A DNA stretch of 64,000 nt from Microcebus murinus (taxonomy: Eukaryota > Chordata > Mammalia > Primates > Cheirogaleidae), in assembly GCF_040939455.1 (NCBI RefSeq), contig NC_134117.1, forward strand, positions 23,863,501 through 23,927,500, read 5' to 3'. Positions within the stretch are counted from its first letter, which is position 1. Every line of letters starts with the position of its first letter. The notes beneath the pieces are model-generated. The model had not been told where the DNA came from and did no database searches. It saw only the letters and a list, made by a program, of their open reading frames with translations. This document shows positions 1 through 11,875 of this stretch, piece after piece. Position numbers and translations under genes: made by a program.

Positions 1-252
1 TATAATCTCAGCACTTTGGGAGGCTGAGATAGGTAGATCACTTGAGGCCAAGAGTTGAAGACTAGCCTGGGCAACATAGAGAGATGCCAACTTTACAAAA
101 AATGTTTAAAAATTAGCTGGGTATGGTAGTCCCAACTACTTGGGAGGCTGAGACAGGAGAATTGCTTGAGCCCAGAAGTTAGAGGTTACAATGAGCTACA
201 ATCATGCCACTACAGTCCAGCCTGGGCAAGAGAGCAAGATCCTGTCTCTTTA
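1..252 (+). mobile_element. Alu, classical type, cut by window edge
   Basis: The sequence starts within the left arm (GGGAGGCTGAGATAGG) and runs through the right arm to CAAGATCCTGTCTCTT. It has the short linker, without the lemur-type expansion, so it is an older copy. Confidence 0.9.
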
Positions 253-253
253 A

Positions 254-291
<38 letters not shown>

Positions 292-311
292 ACGCACACA
301 CGCAAGCGCAC
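253..311. repeat. (CA)n microsatellite
   Basis: The run is about 12 uninterrupted CA units followed by CG-interrupted units. It grew from the Alu tail. Confidence 0.95.
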
Positions 312-360
312 CTACGTTTCAAATTATTAAAGCCAAAAAGAAAGAATTAAAAACATGAGG

Positions 361-710
<350 letters not shown>

Positions 711-2200
711 CATGAGAAAAGAACATTACTAACAAAGAGACAGTGACCAGATGGATTTGGGAAAAAAGTAAAAGTAAAACCTGTAGAAAAATAGTTATTG
801 AAATTAAAAAGTCAACAAACGGGTCACACAGAGACTAGACCAAGTTAAAGAGAGAATTAGTGAGCAGGAGAACAGACCTGAGAAAATTAACCAGCAAAGT
901 GCTTCTACCAATTAAGAGAAAACATGGAAATGGAAAATAAGAAACAGCTTGAGAAGAAGAGAATGGAGGACAGGCAATATAAACAATAATAAACTCACAC
1001 CTAAGCACATCGTATCAAATTGCAGAACAACAAAAGCAAAAGGATTTTAAGCACATTCTAGGGGAGAAGAGTGACAATTAACAAGTAAAATCAGAATTTC
1101 CCCTGTAGTAGTAAGCTCCATGAGAATAAAAAAAGGATAATGGGACAAAGAGCTTTAAATAGGGTGGTCAGGAAAGGCCTCTCTGAAAAGGTGACATCTG
1201 AATTGAGTCCTGACTGACAAGGAGTCAACTTATGCGGAGTTAACATCAAATGCATACAAAGACACCAAGGTAGGAATGAGCCTAGTGTGCTCAAGCAACA
1301 GAAAGGAGGCTGCTGTGGCTGAGTACAGCTACCCTCAGAGAAGTAGTGTGAAAAGAGGGCTGAGAATTCAGCAGAGGCCAGACATGGCTTTGTACAACCG
1401 TTAAAATAATATCCAAAGTACCACAGCTTGTAAATTCACTATTGGCTTTGGCTACTTTCTCCCTTAGGTTATAATGAAGATTTGAAAATATTCTTGCAAC
1501 TCTCACATTTACTCTTTAACTTGGGCCCTTCCCCCTCCAACCAGGTTGTGGTTACTACTACAGAGTAAGCAATAAAATCAACTCTCCTTCCATTCTTGAA
1601 CAGGAATGGCTTTCTAGAAAACAGACCAAAGTCTAGCACTGCACATCTATTGGGGCAAAGTTCTATCTGATTTTGGTAATGCTCTATAACCAAAGAATAA
1701 CAAAATCTTCATAAACATGACATCTGAAATGGTTAAACAGAAAAGACAGCAAGCAACTTTAACTTAGAATCAGCTATTTTTGTTCTATCCTAGATAATCT
1801 TCAAATTCTGAAAATGCAGCACTTTATGGTCTAAGAGGTCCTTAGAAAAAGATTTTTGGTTAGTAATGAAAAATATTCTTTAAAACGTTATGGATTTACC
1901 TATATTTTCACAAATTACAAAGTTAAGATCACATTCTCCCTACTACTATTGCTTTTTAAGGCTGTTCAAAGAGCTGAGGGAAAAAAATAGAATTGTTCAA
2001 GGGCACACATTTTTTAATTGAGTAGAAAGAGGTTACAGAAGAGCTGGGGCTAAAGGAAAGTAAACTCAGGAAGAGGAACGATTCAGCAAGAGTCCTGGCC
2101 TATCGTTTCCTATGTATTAGTCTGATCGCCCTGTCTTTGATGGGAGCAACTGTCATGTACTACTTTTGTATCCTTCCCAATATCTACCATACCTGATAAA
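711..2200. other. WBP1L intron, no recognised gene or repeat
   Basis: The stretch is AT-rich non-coding sequence with only short, unconvincing open frames. I recognise no element. Confidence 0.5.
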
Positions 2201-2265
2201 TAACACATTAACTATGTCCTTAACACATTAACTGCCATGTGAGTTGTATTTAACTCACACTAGTT

Positions 2266-2379
2266 GTTTCCTTTTTTTAAAGGGCTGGAGAGCGCCCGCC
2301 CGCGGGTCTTGAACCACTTTGGCTCCACAAAGAGGTTGTTGAAACATTAGTGAAGGAACCGCTGAGCTAAAGCCAGCCC
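2266..2379 (-). mobile_element. tRNA-derived SINE or tRNA retropseudogene
   Basis: The flanks are a perfect 15-bp duplication TAACTCACACTAGTT (2251-2265 and 2380-2394). On the minus strand the body has a box A-like TAGCTCAGCGG and a box B-like GGTTCAAGACC, then a G+C-rich 3' part and a short A-rich tail. The A-to-B gap (43 nt) is longer than in most tRNAs. It sits inside the piggyBac-like element, so it is younger than that element. Confidence 0.7.
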
Positions 2380-2517
2380 TAACTCACACTAGTTTTGAGC
2401 CTGGGGCCTTGTGAGGCATATGTAACTCACACGTCTCTTTACCTTGGGAGCCACATGAACTATTTTTCAAGTTGTATGTAACTCACACTCACAGAAAATT
2501 AAAAAAATATTTTTTTC

Positions 2518-2665
2518 GGCCGGGCGAGGTGGCTCACGCCTGTAATCCTAGCTCTCTGGGAGGCCGAGGCAGGTCGATCGTTGGAGCTCAGAAGTTCAAG
2601 ACCAGCCTGAGCAAGAGCGAGACCCCATCTACCAACTGAAAATGGAAAAAAAAAAATAAAGGAAT
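2518..2665 (+). mobile_element. Alu left monomer, nested in the piggyBac-like element
   Basis: Only the left arm is present, ending GACCCCATCTACC plus an A tail. The flanks are a 16-bp duplication AAAAAATATTTTTTTC (2502-2517 and 2666-2681). Confidence 0.88.
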
Positions 2666-2787
2666 AAAAAATATTTTTTTCATTAAATTTTAAAGGATTA
2701 TTGCGTTTTCAAAGCTTTTGTTCTATTTTCGGAATAACGCCATGGCCCCCAAAAATTTTTATTCTAGTGTGGCAGTCAATGTGTTAC

Positions 2788-4377
2788 TAGCTAAAGGACT
2801 TTAGTTCCATCCTTTCCAATAAAGGGCAAGCCATTGCTAAGAAGTTAACCAAGATTCTGTCTTGTATGCACTGGGATATTACGAATGGATTTTAATGCTA
2901 TTCGGTTGAGTTCAGTAATTTTCCAAAGGAACAAAGTGCCTGGGCTAGATAGGCAGGTTCCTCTAACCAAGCTAGTAAATCTCATCTGAAAAGATTCAGC
3001 CTCATCCCTCAGATCTGATAAGTATGGTTTACCACCTAAGGTCTCTGGATCCCAGCTCGGGAGTACCCTGTCTCCCATCCTCTAGCTGTAGAGTACCCTG
3101 AAGGGTAGAGCCAAAGACTGGAGTTAGTGACACTTGAGAAAACCCTAGAACCAACAGAGGCCCAGGCTGCTGTGAGATGTGCCTGCGGTGTGTGCTGCTG
3201 AGGGGAGTTCCAGGGATCCCTGCTTAGGGGAGACAAGAGCCCATTGACTGCAACCTGTCAGGGCCTCCTGGAACAATTTGGTCTGGGACCTCCCAAAGAC
3301 TGACACTTGTCAAGAATCTGAGGAAAGGCAACACTAGTGAATTAGGACAAATCAGGGCGCCTTACAAATAAGTGACTTTGCCCCCAAATAATAATGAATG
3401 CACTGAGACAATAAATGCAACAAAATAGAGTTGTGTTTCCCAACATATGGTCCATGGGCCCAAAACCATCTGAAGTATTTATTCAGAGTACAGACTGAGA
3501 GACTCTCTGGGTGCAGTTACTGAAAATTTACCTTTTAAAAACACGCTCTTTTCAGCAATTGGGAATGAATAAAAAAATAAATAAAATAAAAACACGCTCT
3601 CCTGGCTATGTTCACGTAGAGAACCAGTGCCCTAGATCTATGAAGAACATACAAAAAATAGTTCCTGCCCTCTAAACACAGAATAGTCTTAATAATCTTT
3701 TTCTAGAATCCCAAACATGTTCCGACACAGTTACATCCAAGAGCACCTACGTAGAATCAAGGCACATTAAATTATTTATACTCTCTCTGCCTCATTATAC
3801 AAAAAAATAGATCATAAACATAAAAAGAAGTGATATGTTAGCTAGGTACACTCCCATCCACACAAGGACTGCCTCTGCTAACAGCGCACTGCAATTGGAT
3901 CCTCATTAAACAGCCCCCAAACAGAGCAGCCAGCAAAGAAATTAAAATCCATTTCCTGTGTTGCTATTAGGAACCTGAATAACAAATTTAGAAAAAGACA
4001 CTTGACCCTGATAGGAAAATCCCAGAGCAAAACTCGGAAGTTGCAACAGATCCCATGGTTTCATTAAGGTCCACTTGTCAACGTCCTAGTGCATGCAAGC
4101 CTGTGGGGTCTAGCTGGCTGCAGCAGCACAGGACACTAGGTTAATGTACCACTCTTTCACTTCTGGACACTTAGAAGGAAAAGCAGTTCTCAGCAATCCC
4201 TCATCATTGGCCTCTCCTGCTACAGGATAAGTCCACTGAGAAATACTTCTTTAGCGAGGGCAGGTACAGAGAGCTGAGCACTGAAATAGCAGGTAGCATG
4301 TGGTGAAGTAGCAGGTGGCACTCAGAGAAGGAGAGCTGTCATCTGTCCACAATTGGTCCCATGACAAAGGTCCTTTC
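2788..4377. other. WBP1L intron, mostly unique
   Basis: No gene is seen. The stretch contains one micro-insertion (3550-3587) and a weak MER5-like stretch around 3425-3520 (TTTCCCAACATATGGTCC). Confidence 0.5.
3550..3587 (+). mobile_element. Ultrashort retro-insertion with target duplication
   Basis: AAAAACACGCTCT occurs at 3537-3549 and 3588-3600. Between them lie about 20 nt (CAGCAATTGGGAATGAAT) and an A-rich tail. The junction TTTT/AAAA matches the L1 endonuclease site. Confidence 0.7.
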
Positions 4378-4441
4378 TTTCCCACTGTTGCGTCACTGCC
4401 TCCCCTTCCTTTCCCACTGTTGCGTCACTGCCTCCCCTTCC
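4378..4441. repeat. Perfect tandem duplication, 32-bp unit x 2
   Basis: Copies at 4378-4409 and 4410-4441 are identical. Each carries TTGCGTCAC, which resembles a C/EBP-ATF composite site. Confidence 0.95.
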
Positions 4442-4536
4442 TGAAAGTGGGGACTGCAAACTGGTGGCCCTGAGGCCACGATAGGCCCACTAATGAGTTC
4501 TGTGCCCACATGGTAACTTTGTTTTTCAACTTTTTA

Positions 4537-4803
<267 letters not shown>

Positions 4804-4826
4804 TCATGTAAAAATTCAGATTTCCA

Positions 4827-5158
4827 TGGCCAGGTACAGTGGCTCATGCCTGTAATCCCAGCATTCTGGGAGGCCGAGGTGGGAGGATTGCTCAAGGTCA
4901 GGAGTTCAAAACCAGCCTAAGCAAGAGCAAGCCCTCATCTGTACTAAAAATAGAAAGAAATTAATTGGCCAACTAAAAATATACAGAAAAAATTAGCCAG
5001 GCATGGTGGCACATGCCTGTAGTGCCAGCTACTGGGGAGGCTGAGGCAGAAGGATTGCTTGAGCTCAGGAGTTTGAGGTTGCTGTGAGCTAGGCTGACGC
5101 CACGGCACTCTAGCCCGAGCAACAAAGTGAAATTCTGCCTCAAAAAAAAAAAAAAAAA
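4827..5158 (+). mobile_element. Alu, strepsirrhine type
   Basis: It is full length, flanked by a 16-bp near-identical duplication (AAAATTCAGATTTCCA at 4811, AAAATTCAGGTTTCCA at 5159). Confidence 0.94.
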
Positions 5159-5174
5159 AAAATTCAGGTTTCCA

Positions 5175-5648
5175 GTTTACCTAGAAAATTCAAGGCCCAC
5201 ATTCCTATAGGGCTGTAAGAGAGGCTGGGACAGAGATGGGCATGGCCTCCAGCTACACCAGTCTCCACACTCCCACCCACCCAGCTCATGCCTACTTGCC
5301 AATAATCCCATTTGCTTGACTCAGTCATGTCATTGCCTGGCCCCTACTTAATTATTACCTCCTGCTCTTGAGCTTAGTAGAGTGTTCAACCCCTTACACT
5401 GAGGTTAAGGCAGGCTAAAGAGACCTAAAGGTAAGAAGCAGACATCTGAATTGGCTACACTCAGGCTCCAGCAGCACCTTAAACACAGCAATAACTACCT
5501 GGACAAAGAGGGGCCCCTCTCTCCACTGCATGCGGGGAACACGTCCTGAGGCATGGAGAAGAGAACCGGTTCTGCCCAGTGACTGTGTCTCAGCACTGGG
5601 CTAGGTATTTTAACCTATGTTATTTATTCCCCTTTAGACAGGAAACAA
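5175..5648. other. WBP1L intron, unique
   Basis: No gene or repeat was recognised. Confidence 0.5.
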
Positions 5649-5664
5649 AGAAACTGAGGTTCAG

Positions 5665-6010
5665 GCCGGGTGCCGTGGCTCACGCCTGTAATCCTAGCAT
5701 TCTGGGAGGCCGAGGCAGGCGGATTGCTCCGAGCTCAGGAGTTCGAAACCAGCCTGAGCAAGAGCAAGAGCAAGAGCAAGACCCCGTCTCTACTATAAAT
5801 AGAAAGAAATTAATTGGCCAACTAATATGTATAGAAAAAATTAGCTGGGCATGGTGGCACACTCCTGTAGTCCCAGCTACTTGGGAGGCTGAGGCAGCAG
5901 GATTGCTTGAGCACAGGAGTTTGAGGTTGCTGTGAGTTAGGCTGACGCGACAGCACTCACTCTAGCCTGGGCAACAAACCGAGACTCTGTCTCCAAAAAA
6001 AGAAAAAAAA
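5665..6010 (+). mobile_element. Alu, strepsirrhine type, with hexamer expansion
   Basis: The 16-bp duplication AGAAACTGAGGTTCAG flanks it (5649-5664, 6011-6026). The left arm carries about four GAGCAA units where one or two are normal. Confidence 0.94.
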
Positions 6011-6424
6011 AGAAACTGAGGTTCAGAGTGATCATATAGCTAAAAAAAGTTTATGGAGTAAAGCCCAAAATTTAGTGGAGAGAATTTAGTGTTTAGAGGT
6101 TATCCTAAGCTTTCAAACAGGATGACAGGCACAATGACAGATAAGATATGGACTTTGCCTTCGTGGTATTCTGTAATAACTGTTAGGTTAAAAAAAACAG
6201 TTTACGTTTCAATTCCTATTGTTGACAAGCTTCTTAATTACTCAAGTTCATTTTGTCCCTTTGTAAGTACAATCTAATTAACAGAATTTATTCTTTATTT
6301 AATGATTTGTAAAGTGGCAAATCCTCAGGTTCACCATTTGGAGCAATGATGATATACACACACATATGAGTATGTATTATAATTAATATACATATAATAC
6401 ACCTTTACATAGAGCACTCAAGAT

Positions 6425-6590
6425 TTCCACACCTCTTTAACAGCCAACCTCTTATTTGAGCCTTCCAGCCAGTACCCTGCAAGAGGTCAGAAGAGGTGCT
6501 ACTACTTCCAACTTACAGATAAGAAACTGACATGCAGACTAAGATAGCAAATGACAGAATCAGGACTATCAAAACCCTGATATTTTGACT
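6425..6590 (-). repeat. MIR-like fragment
   Basis: The stretch AACTTACAGATAAGAAACTGAC corresponds to the reverse of the MIR core (CAGTTTC..CTGTAA). It is strongly diverged. Confidence 0.45.
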
Positions 6591-6685
6591 TTTGGTTCTG
6601 TGTTCTTTCTATGAATGAGTTTCAGCTCATCAATGTCTTTACTATGCCCTAAAAATGGCTCTTCCCACTTCTTCTACTGCTACTT

Positions 6686-7322
6686 TTTTTTTTAAGAGAC
6701 AGGGGTGTCTCATTCTGTTGCTCAGGCTGGAGTGCAGTGGCATGATCATAGCTCACTGCAGCCTTGAACTCCTGGGCTCAAACAATCCTCCTGTCTCAGT
6801 CTTCCAAGTAGCTGGGGACTACAGGCATGCACTACCATACCCAGCTAATTTTTTTTTTTTTGAGACAGAGTCTCACTTTGTTGCCCAGGCTGGAGTGAAT
6901 GCCGTGGCATCACCCTAGCTCACAACAACCTCAAACTCCTGGGCTCAAGCAATCCTTCTGCCTCAGCCTTCCTAGTAGCTGGACTACAGGCATGCGCTAC
7001 CATGCCTGGCTAATTTTTTTCTATATATATTAGTTGGCCAATTAATTTCTTTCTATTTTGTATAGTAGAGATGGGGTCTCGCTCTTGCTGGTTTCAAACT
7101 CTTGACCTCCAGCAATCCGCCCGCCTCAGCCTCCCAGAGTGCTAGGATTACAGGTGTGAGCCACCATGCCCAGCCATATCCAGCTAATTTTTAAAAATAT
7201 TTTGTAGAGATAGAGTCTCGCTATGTTGCTAGGCTGTCTTCAAACTTCTGGCCTCAAGTGATCCTCCCGCCTTGGCCTCCAAAAGTGCTGGGATTACAGG
7301 TGTGAGCCACTGCCGCCCAGCC
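6686..7322 (-). mobile_element. Older Alu split by a younger Alu
   Basis: The parts are 6686-6852 and 7174-7322. The older copy reads AAGAGACAGGGGTGTC at its tail side and GTGAGCCACTGCCGCCCAGCC at its head side. Confidence 0.9.
6853..7173 (-). mobile_element. Alu, strepsirrhine type, nested
   Basis: It is flanked by the duplication CCATA(C/T)CCAGCTAATTT from the host Alu (about 6836-6852 and 7174-7190). Confidence 0.93.
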
Positions 7323-8185
7323 TAAAATACTCACTTCTTTGCCTAGAAAGAAAGAGGTATAAGTTCCAAAAGGATATGAAATATTGAAGGTACAAATTAA
7401 TTTGCTGATGTGCTTGAAAAGAAATTCAACACAGTTTCCATCAGACAGTGAAAAGCACATGCCACATCTCATTCCTCATTTTAAGCATAATTCTAAATTT
7501 AACCCCATTTTTTTCTCAGCAGTTCCATCCCACAGCAGCAGACTTTCTGGGAACAAATGAGATCATAACAGGATTTGCTTTGCACAGCTGTCTGTCTAGG
7601 GACAAGTACCAGAGATTTATCGCCAGCAAAAAGTTCAGTGCTGTTCAAGGGCACTGTTTACTTCTACCTTGAACAAAGGGTCACATTTAAAAATGGTCTC
7701 ACTGCAAACAGATGCAAGATAAAAGAAGTCTTTGGAATTTGGAGTCTGTATCTCCAAAAGACTCTGAAAAATTTTAAAGAAATATAAGAACTTTCTGAAC
7801 TCTGAGGCCTTGACTTAAAGATTAAAACAGACTTCAGATGATTTAGAAAAGGGAAGATTTAATATGCTATCATCAATAGAGTACAATAAGCCCAAGCCAC
7901 AGCAACAGGTACGTGGCTTGAAATTCAGCCAGTTATTAAAACAACCATCCCTAAAATCATTAAGCTGCACAGATAGAGTTATTGGGTACTACTGAGATCC
8001 TGCCATTCTTACAGGATGGTTATCCAGATTATTCAGAAAAAGAGATGAAATTTCAGTTCCAGAAGAGCTTGCTCACATATACTGGCTCACAAAAAATGAC
8101 TCTATACCTGCTGTTGATAAGACATAGAACCTGCTGATCGAAGGAACAACCAATGACAAGATCCTATATCTCTGGACAGGTAATT
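7323..8185. other. WBP1L intron, unique
   Basis: No gene was recognised, and there are no clear repeats. Confidence 0.5.
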
Positions 8186-8196
8186 AACACATATTA

Positions 8197-8543
8197 CGGC
8201 CGGGCACGGTGGCTCCTGTAATCCTAGCACTCTGGGAGGCAGAGGTGGGCGGACTGCTCCAGGTCAGGAGTTCGAAACCAGCCAGAGGAAGATCGAGACC
8301 CTGTCTCTACTATAAATAGAAAGAAATTAATTAGACAACTAATATATATAGAAAAAATTATCCAGATATAGTGGCGCATGCCTGTAGTCCCAGCTACTCG
8401 GGCGGCTGAGGCAGCAGTATTGCTTGAGCCCAGGAGTTTGAGGTTGCTGTGAGCTAGGCTGATGCCACGGCACTCACTCTAGCCTGGGGAACAAAGCAAG
8501 ACTCTGTCTCAAAGAAAAAACCCAACAAAAACAAAACAAAACA
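8197..8543 (+). mobile_element. Alu, strepsirrhine type
   Basis: The duplication AACACATATTA lies at 8186-8196 and 8544-8554. The promoter head is shortened (GGTGGCTCCTGTAATCC). Confidence 0.92.
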
Positions 8544-8675
8544 AACACATATTATGTACGATGCAGCAGGAAAACGTATACCTATTTCCCTTTTATTGTA
8601 ACAACTCAGTCCTTCCCTCCTGTGACTCCCGCTTCCTAAGCAGAGTGGAGTGCCATGTATCGGTGGTTCCTACCC

Positions 8676-8903
8676 CAGGGTTTCTCCCCCTTGGCACTAC
8701 TGACACTTGGAGTCAGATAATTTCTTGTAGGGGACTCTCCTGTACATTGTAGAATGTTTAGCAGCATACCTGGCCTCTACTCGCTAGATCTACAGTAGCA
8801 ACTTCCCACTCCCCTCGTTGCGACAACCAACAACGTCCAAACATTGCCATATGTCCTGGAGAGTGGGAGGGGGTGGCAAATTGTTCCTAGTTTAGAACCA
8901 CTG
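8676..8903 (-). mobile_element. MER20-type hAT DNA transposon
   Basis: The internal landmarks CATTGTAGAATGTTTAGCAG and CATTGCCATATGTCCTGG, and the ends CAGGGTTTCTC..GAACCACTG, fit MER20 (about 219 bp) in reverse. Confidence 0.85.
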
Positions 8904-10846
8904 CTCTAGACAAATTGCATCACATAATTTTGTGCAGAACTGTGTTCCATCCAATCGTGTTCCCCGAGTGTCTCAGAGACTCCTGACTCTAAATTCCCTG
9001 AGGAATTTAGAGTGTCCTTTTTCCTGCGAGTAGGAAAAATGTCAATCTCACAAGTGTACCTACCCTAGCAAAAAAATCTTCAGAAATTACTGAACCTGCT
9101 CACTGCCGAGTCAAGTGACCACAGGAGCTAGTCGTCCCCAACACTCCCTGTGCCTCTTAGCTACATGGTACAGGCAGCAACATATAGGGATGTGATTTTC
9201 ACATGATCAGTGAGAAACTGACACATGGCTCTCTGGCCATGACAGGTTTACAGTAACACAGCACTATCCAGGCCTGGCCCATAAATCTAGAACCTCATAC
9301 AATACACAGGAATGGTTGCATGTTCTATTTTTGCTAGCAGCCTGTCCAAGCCTAGCCTAGCCTAGCCTAGCCCTCAAACTCCAGAGCCTCGCCCAGAGAG
9401 ATGGGAGGTCACAGGTATTCACACCACTCCCTGCCTGGTGGGTAACCAGGAATTTCAAACCCTTGATGAAAACCACATGGTAAGTTGGACAAAACCTAAA
9501 ACCAAATTGAGACCATGCATCACTGTTCAGTGGGAGCTCCTGAAATCATGTGTGTTTAGCAAGAGAAGGAAACAATAATAAATACTCTGGTCTCCCTGAT
9601 GCAATGCCCAAGGGAACCAATGTCTTACGTGCAACACAGTACCAGCAAACCCTAAGCCACTTTCAGGAAACGAAGTCAGCATGCCACATTTCAGCCATTG
9701 TCAAAGCAAGCCTCCCTTGCTCCTGGAGCCATATAGCTTTCTGTCGCTGTCCCTCCTCTCCATTTGAAAGAACAAGATAAGTCAAGTCAGTCACCTCCCA
9801 AGATTAAATCACCATTTCCAGCAACCAGCTACAGAAGCCTCTCATAAGGTCCAGCGTTCAGGCTCAGTTGAGTCCCGCCCAGAGAGGCAATGGCTACAGA
9901 GGAGCACAGAAATGGCTACAGGCAAGTCAACATTCAAGGCTCTTGCAACTCACTGCTGCTACAAATTAGCAACAGAGTCTAGGAACTCCAGAAGAGTTAA
10001 GAAACTAGTATCTGCATCCCAGGGAATTAAGGGAGAAAAAGGAGTTTCAAAGCAATTTTTTAAATAGTCCCAAATCATTCTATTTTCATGGACTAAAATT
10101 TATCTCTTCAAGGCAAAAGGGAGGAAGGGGGTGGGCCACACTCGTGGGATATCACTGGAGGAAGTGACTGTTTTCTTTGGCTCCATCCTAGATAAAAGTT
10201 TCAAAATTGGCAGCCACAGTCCTCTTTTCCACTAAGTTACTGTCCAGGCCACCACTTTCTCTTTGCTTTGATAACAGAGGTGTGATGAAAAACAAGCCAT
10301 GTTCCTCTAAAAAAAACTAAAAAACAAAAAGCAGCTTCTTTCAACAGAGATAGTTGAGGGTTCAAAAATTAACCTGGATGGGCTTCGGTAAGCACCACCT
10401 TTCTCACCTTTAGGTGACAGCAGGGAACCGAGGTGTTATGTGGAACCCTCAGAAGAGTTTTACAAATCAGTTCAGATAACGATCCTGGCTTCAACCTTTG
10501 GTAGTACAAACAAACGTCACCTTGGTGTTTGCTGCGTTATATACAGCTAGTTCCCCTTCCAAAGCAGGATCTTGCTTAATTTGTCCTGATCCTGGTGGAG
10601 AGAGGTTAAGCACAGAGGGTACCAGTGACTGGGAAGCAACACCTGGTCCTCTGCAGAGCACACAGCAGGCCCACAGCAGACTGTGGGTGTATGTGCCAAA
10701 CCAGAGCAATGTGCAGGAGCAGGGCAACACCAAGACATGTAGTCCAGTCCCATTACTGCCACACATTAGCCTTGGGATCTGGATGGGCAACTTCTTGAGC
10801 TTGTTTCCTATAGTAAAAAGAAGATAGGCCTTAAGGCCTTAAGTAA
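8904..10846. other. WBP1L intron, unique
   Basis: A pentamer repeat (GCCTA)4-5 lies at about 9352-9372. Overlapping open frames of about 100 codons on opposite strands at 10491-10827 have no recognisable domain and are not called as genes. Confidence 0.5.
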
Positions 10847-10851
10847 AAAGA

Positions 10852-11021
10852 AGGCCAGCATGGTGGTTCATGCCAATAATCCTAGCACTCTGGAAGGCTG
10901 AGGTAGGATGATTACTTGAGCCCATGAGTTCAGGGTTAAAGTGAGCTGTGATCCTGCCTTTGTACTCCAGCCTGGGTGACAGAGAGTGAGACCCTCTCTC
11001 TAAAAAATAAAAATAAAAAGG
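10852..11021 (+). mobile_element. Free left Alu monomer
   Basis: A single arm runs from GGCCAGCATGGTGGTTCATG to CCAGCCTGGGTGACAGAG with an A-rich tail. Confidence 0.85.
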
Positions 11022-11029
11022 AGGAGATA

Positions 11030-11680
11030 AGACCACCTCCCTCATGGGTGACTTTGCAGTGAAAAAATAAATGCCCCAAGTAAATGCTGGCTAATATTCA
11101 GCAGTTTAGGGGTTAAATTGGAAGCTGGCAAATTCCCTCTTCCCTCTCCCCAGCCATGGTGCCCACACTGAAGCTTTAGGCTGCTACTGTCAGCCCTTTC
11201 AGTGCTCTCCTTGGGAGACTGTAAGGCCAACTTCCTGGAGTAAGTGCCATTCAACATTCTGTTTGACTTGTCACATACAGCATCAGGCCTGGTAAGAGCT
11301 CACCCTTTCAAGAATACAAATAGCCCCTTGGGCCAGTAGTTGTCCTCTGTGCCTCTTTCCATGACAAATTCCAACATGGGCAAGGGACTCTAAGAGGGTT
11401 CCCTTGCCTTCCCCAGTTTTGTTGGAGACTACTCATTTCCAGGATCAGGGATCATCCAATCTCATATGTGTGGACAATCTGGGAGAATGATGGGGTCCTT
11501 CTCACAGAGAGAGGCAACATTCCTAGATGCAAGATGTAAATTACCGTCTTTATGGATCCATTCTGCATTCCATTAACTAGAACTCACCATCGACTGGTCT
11601 TTCCACACACCTAACACCTACAGCACAACAGCTGATATTACCGGATGTGGAAATGGCCACCTGCAGAAGGGTGGTCTCTT
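11030..11680. other. WBP1L intron, unique
   Basis: Nothing was recognised. Confidence 0.5.
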
Positions 11681-11689
11681 CACACCTCT

Positions 11690-11875
11690 GAACTCCTGCA
11701 GCATTCCATTCCTCTTTAATATCATCTGCCACCGCCTTGTCTAATTACCTGTGCACTTTTTCTACTTTCCGTGACTGTAAACTCCCCCTCATGGCAAGGA
11801 CTGAGTTTATACCTCTTGGTATCCACAACATGCTTTGAATAGAATAGGTACACAATATTTTCAGACATAGAATGT
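11690..11875 (+). repeat. L2-like fragment
   Basis: It has the L2 3'-end pattern: CTGTAAACTCCCCCTCATGG, then AAGGACTGAG and GGTACACAATATTT. Confidence 0.55.

Larger units (their letters stand above)
2224..2783. mobile_element. Non-autonomous piggyBac-like DNA transposon (MITE), with two nested insertions
   Basis: The ends CACATTAACTGCCA (2224-2237) and TGGCAGTCAATGTG (2770-2783) form a 14-bp terminal inverted repeat with one mismatch. The left flank is TTAA (2220-2223); the right is TTAC (2784-2787), one base off. A TTAA duplication is the hallmark of piggyBac. Without the nested SINEs the element is about 0.27 kb and has no transposase frame. Mouse lemur is known to carry such non-autonomous piggyBacs; the exact family name was not checked. 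Confidence 0.75.

Noticed and set aside
10491..10827. Overlapping open frames of about 100 codons on both strands
   Set aside because: Mutual overlap, no domain and no splice or promoter context. They are probably chance.
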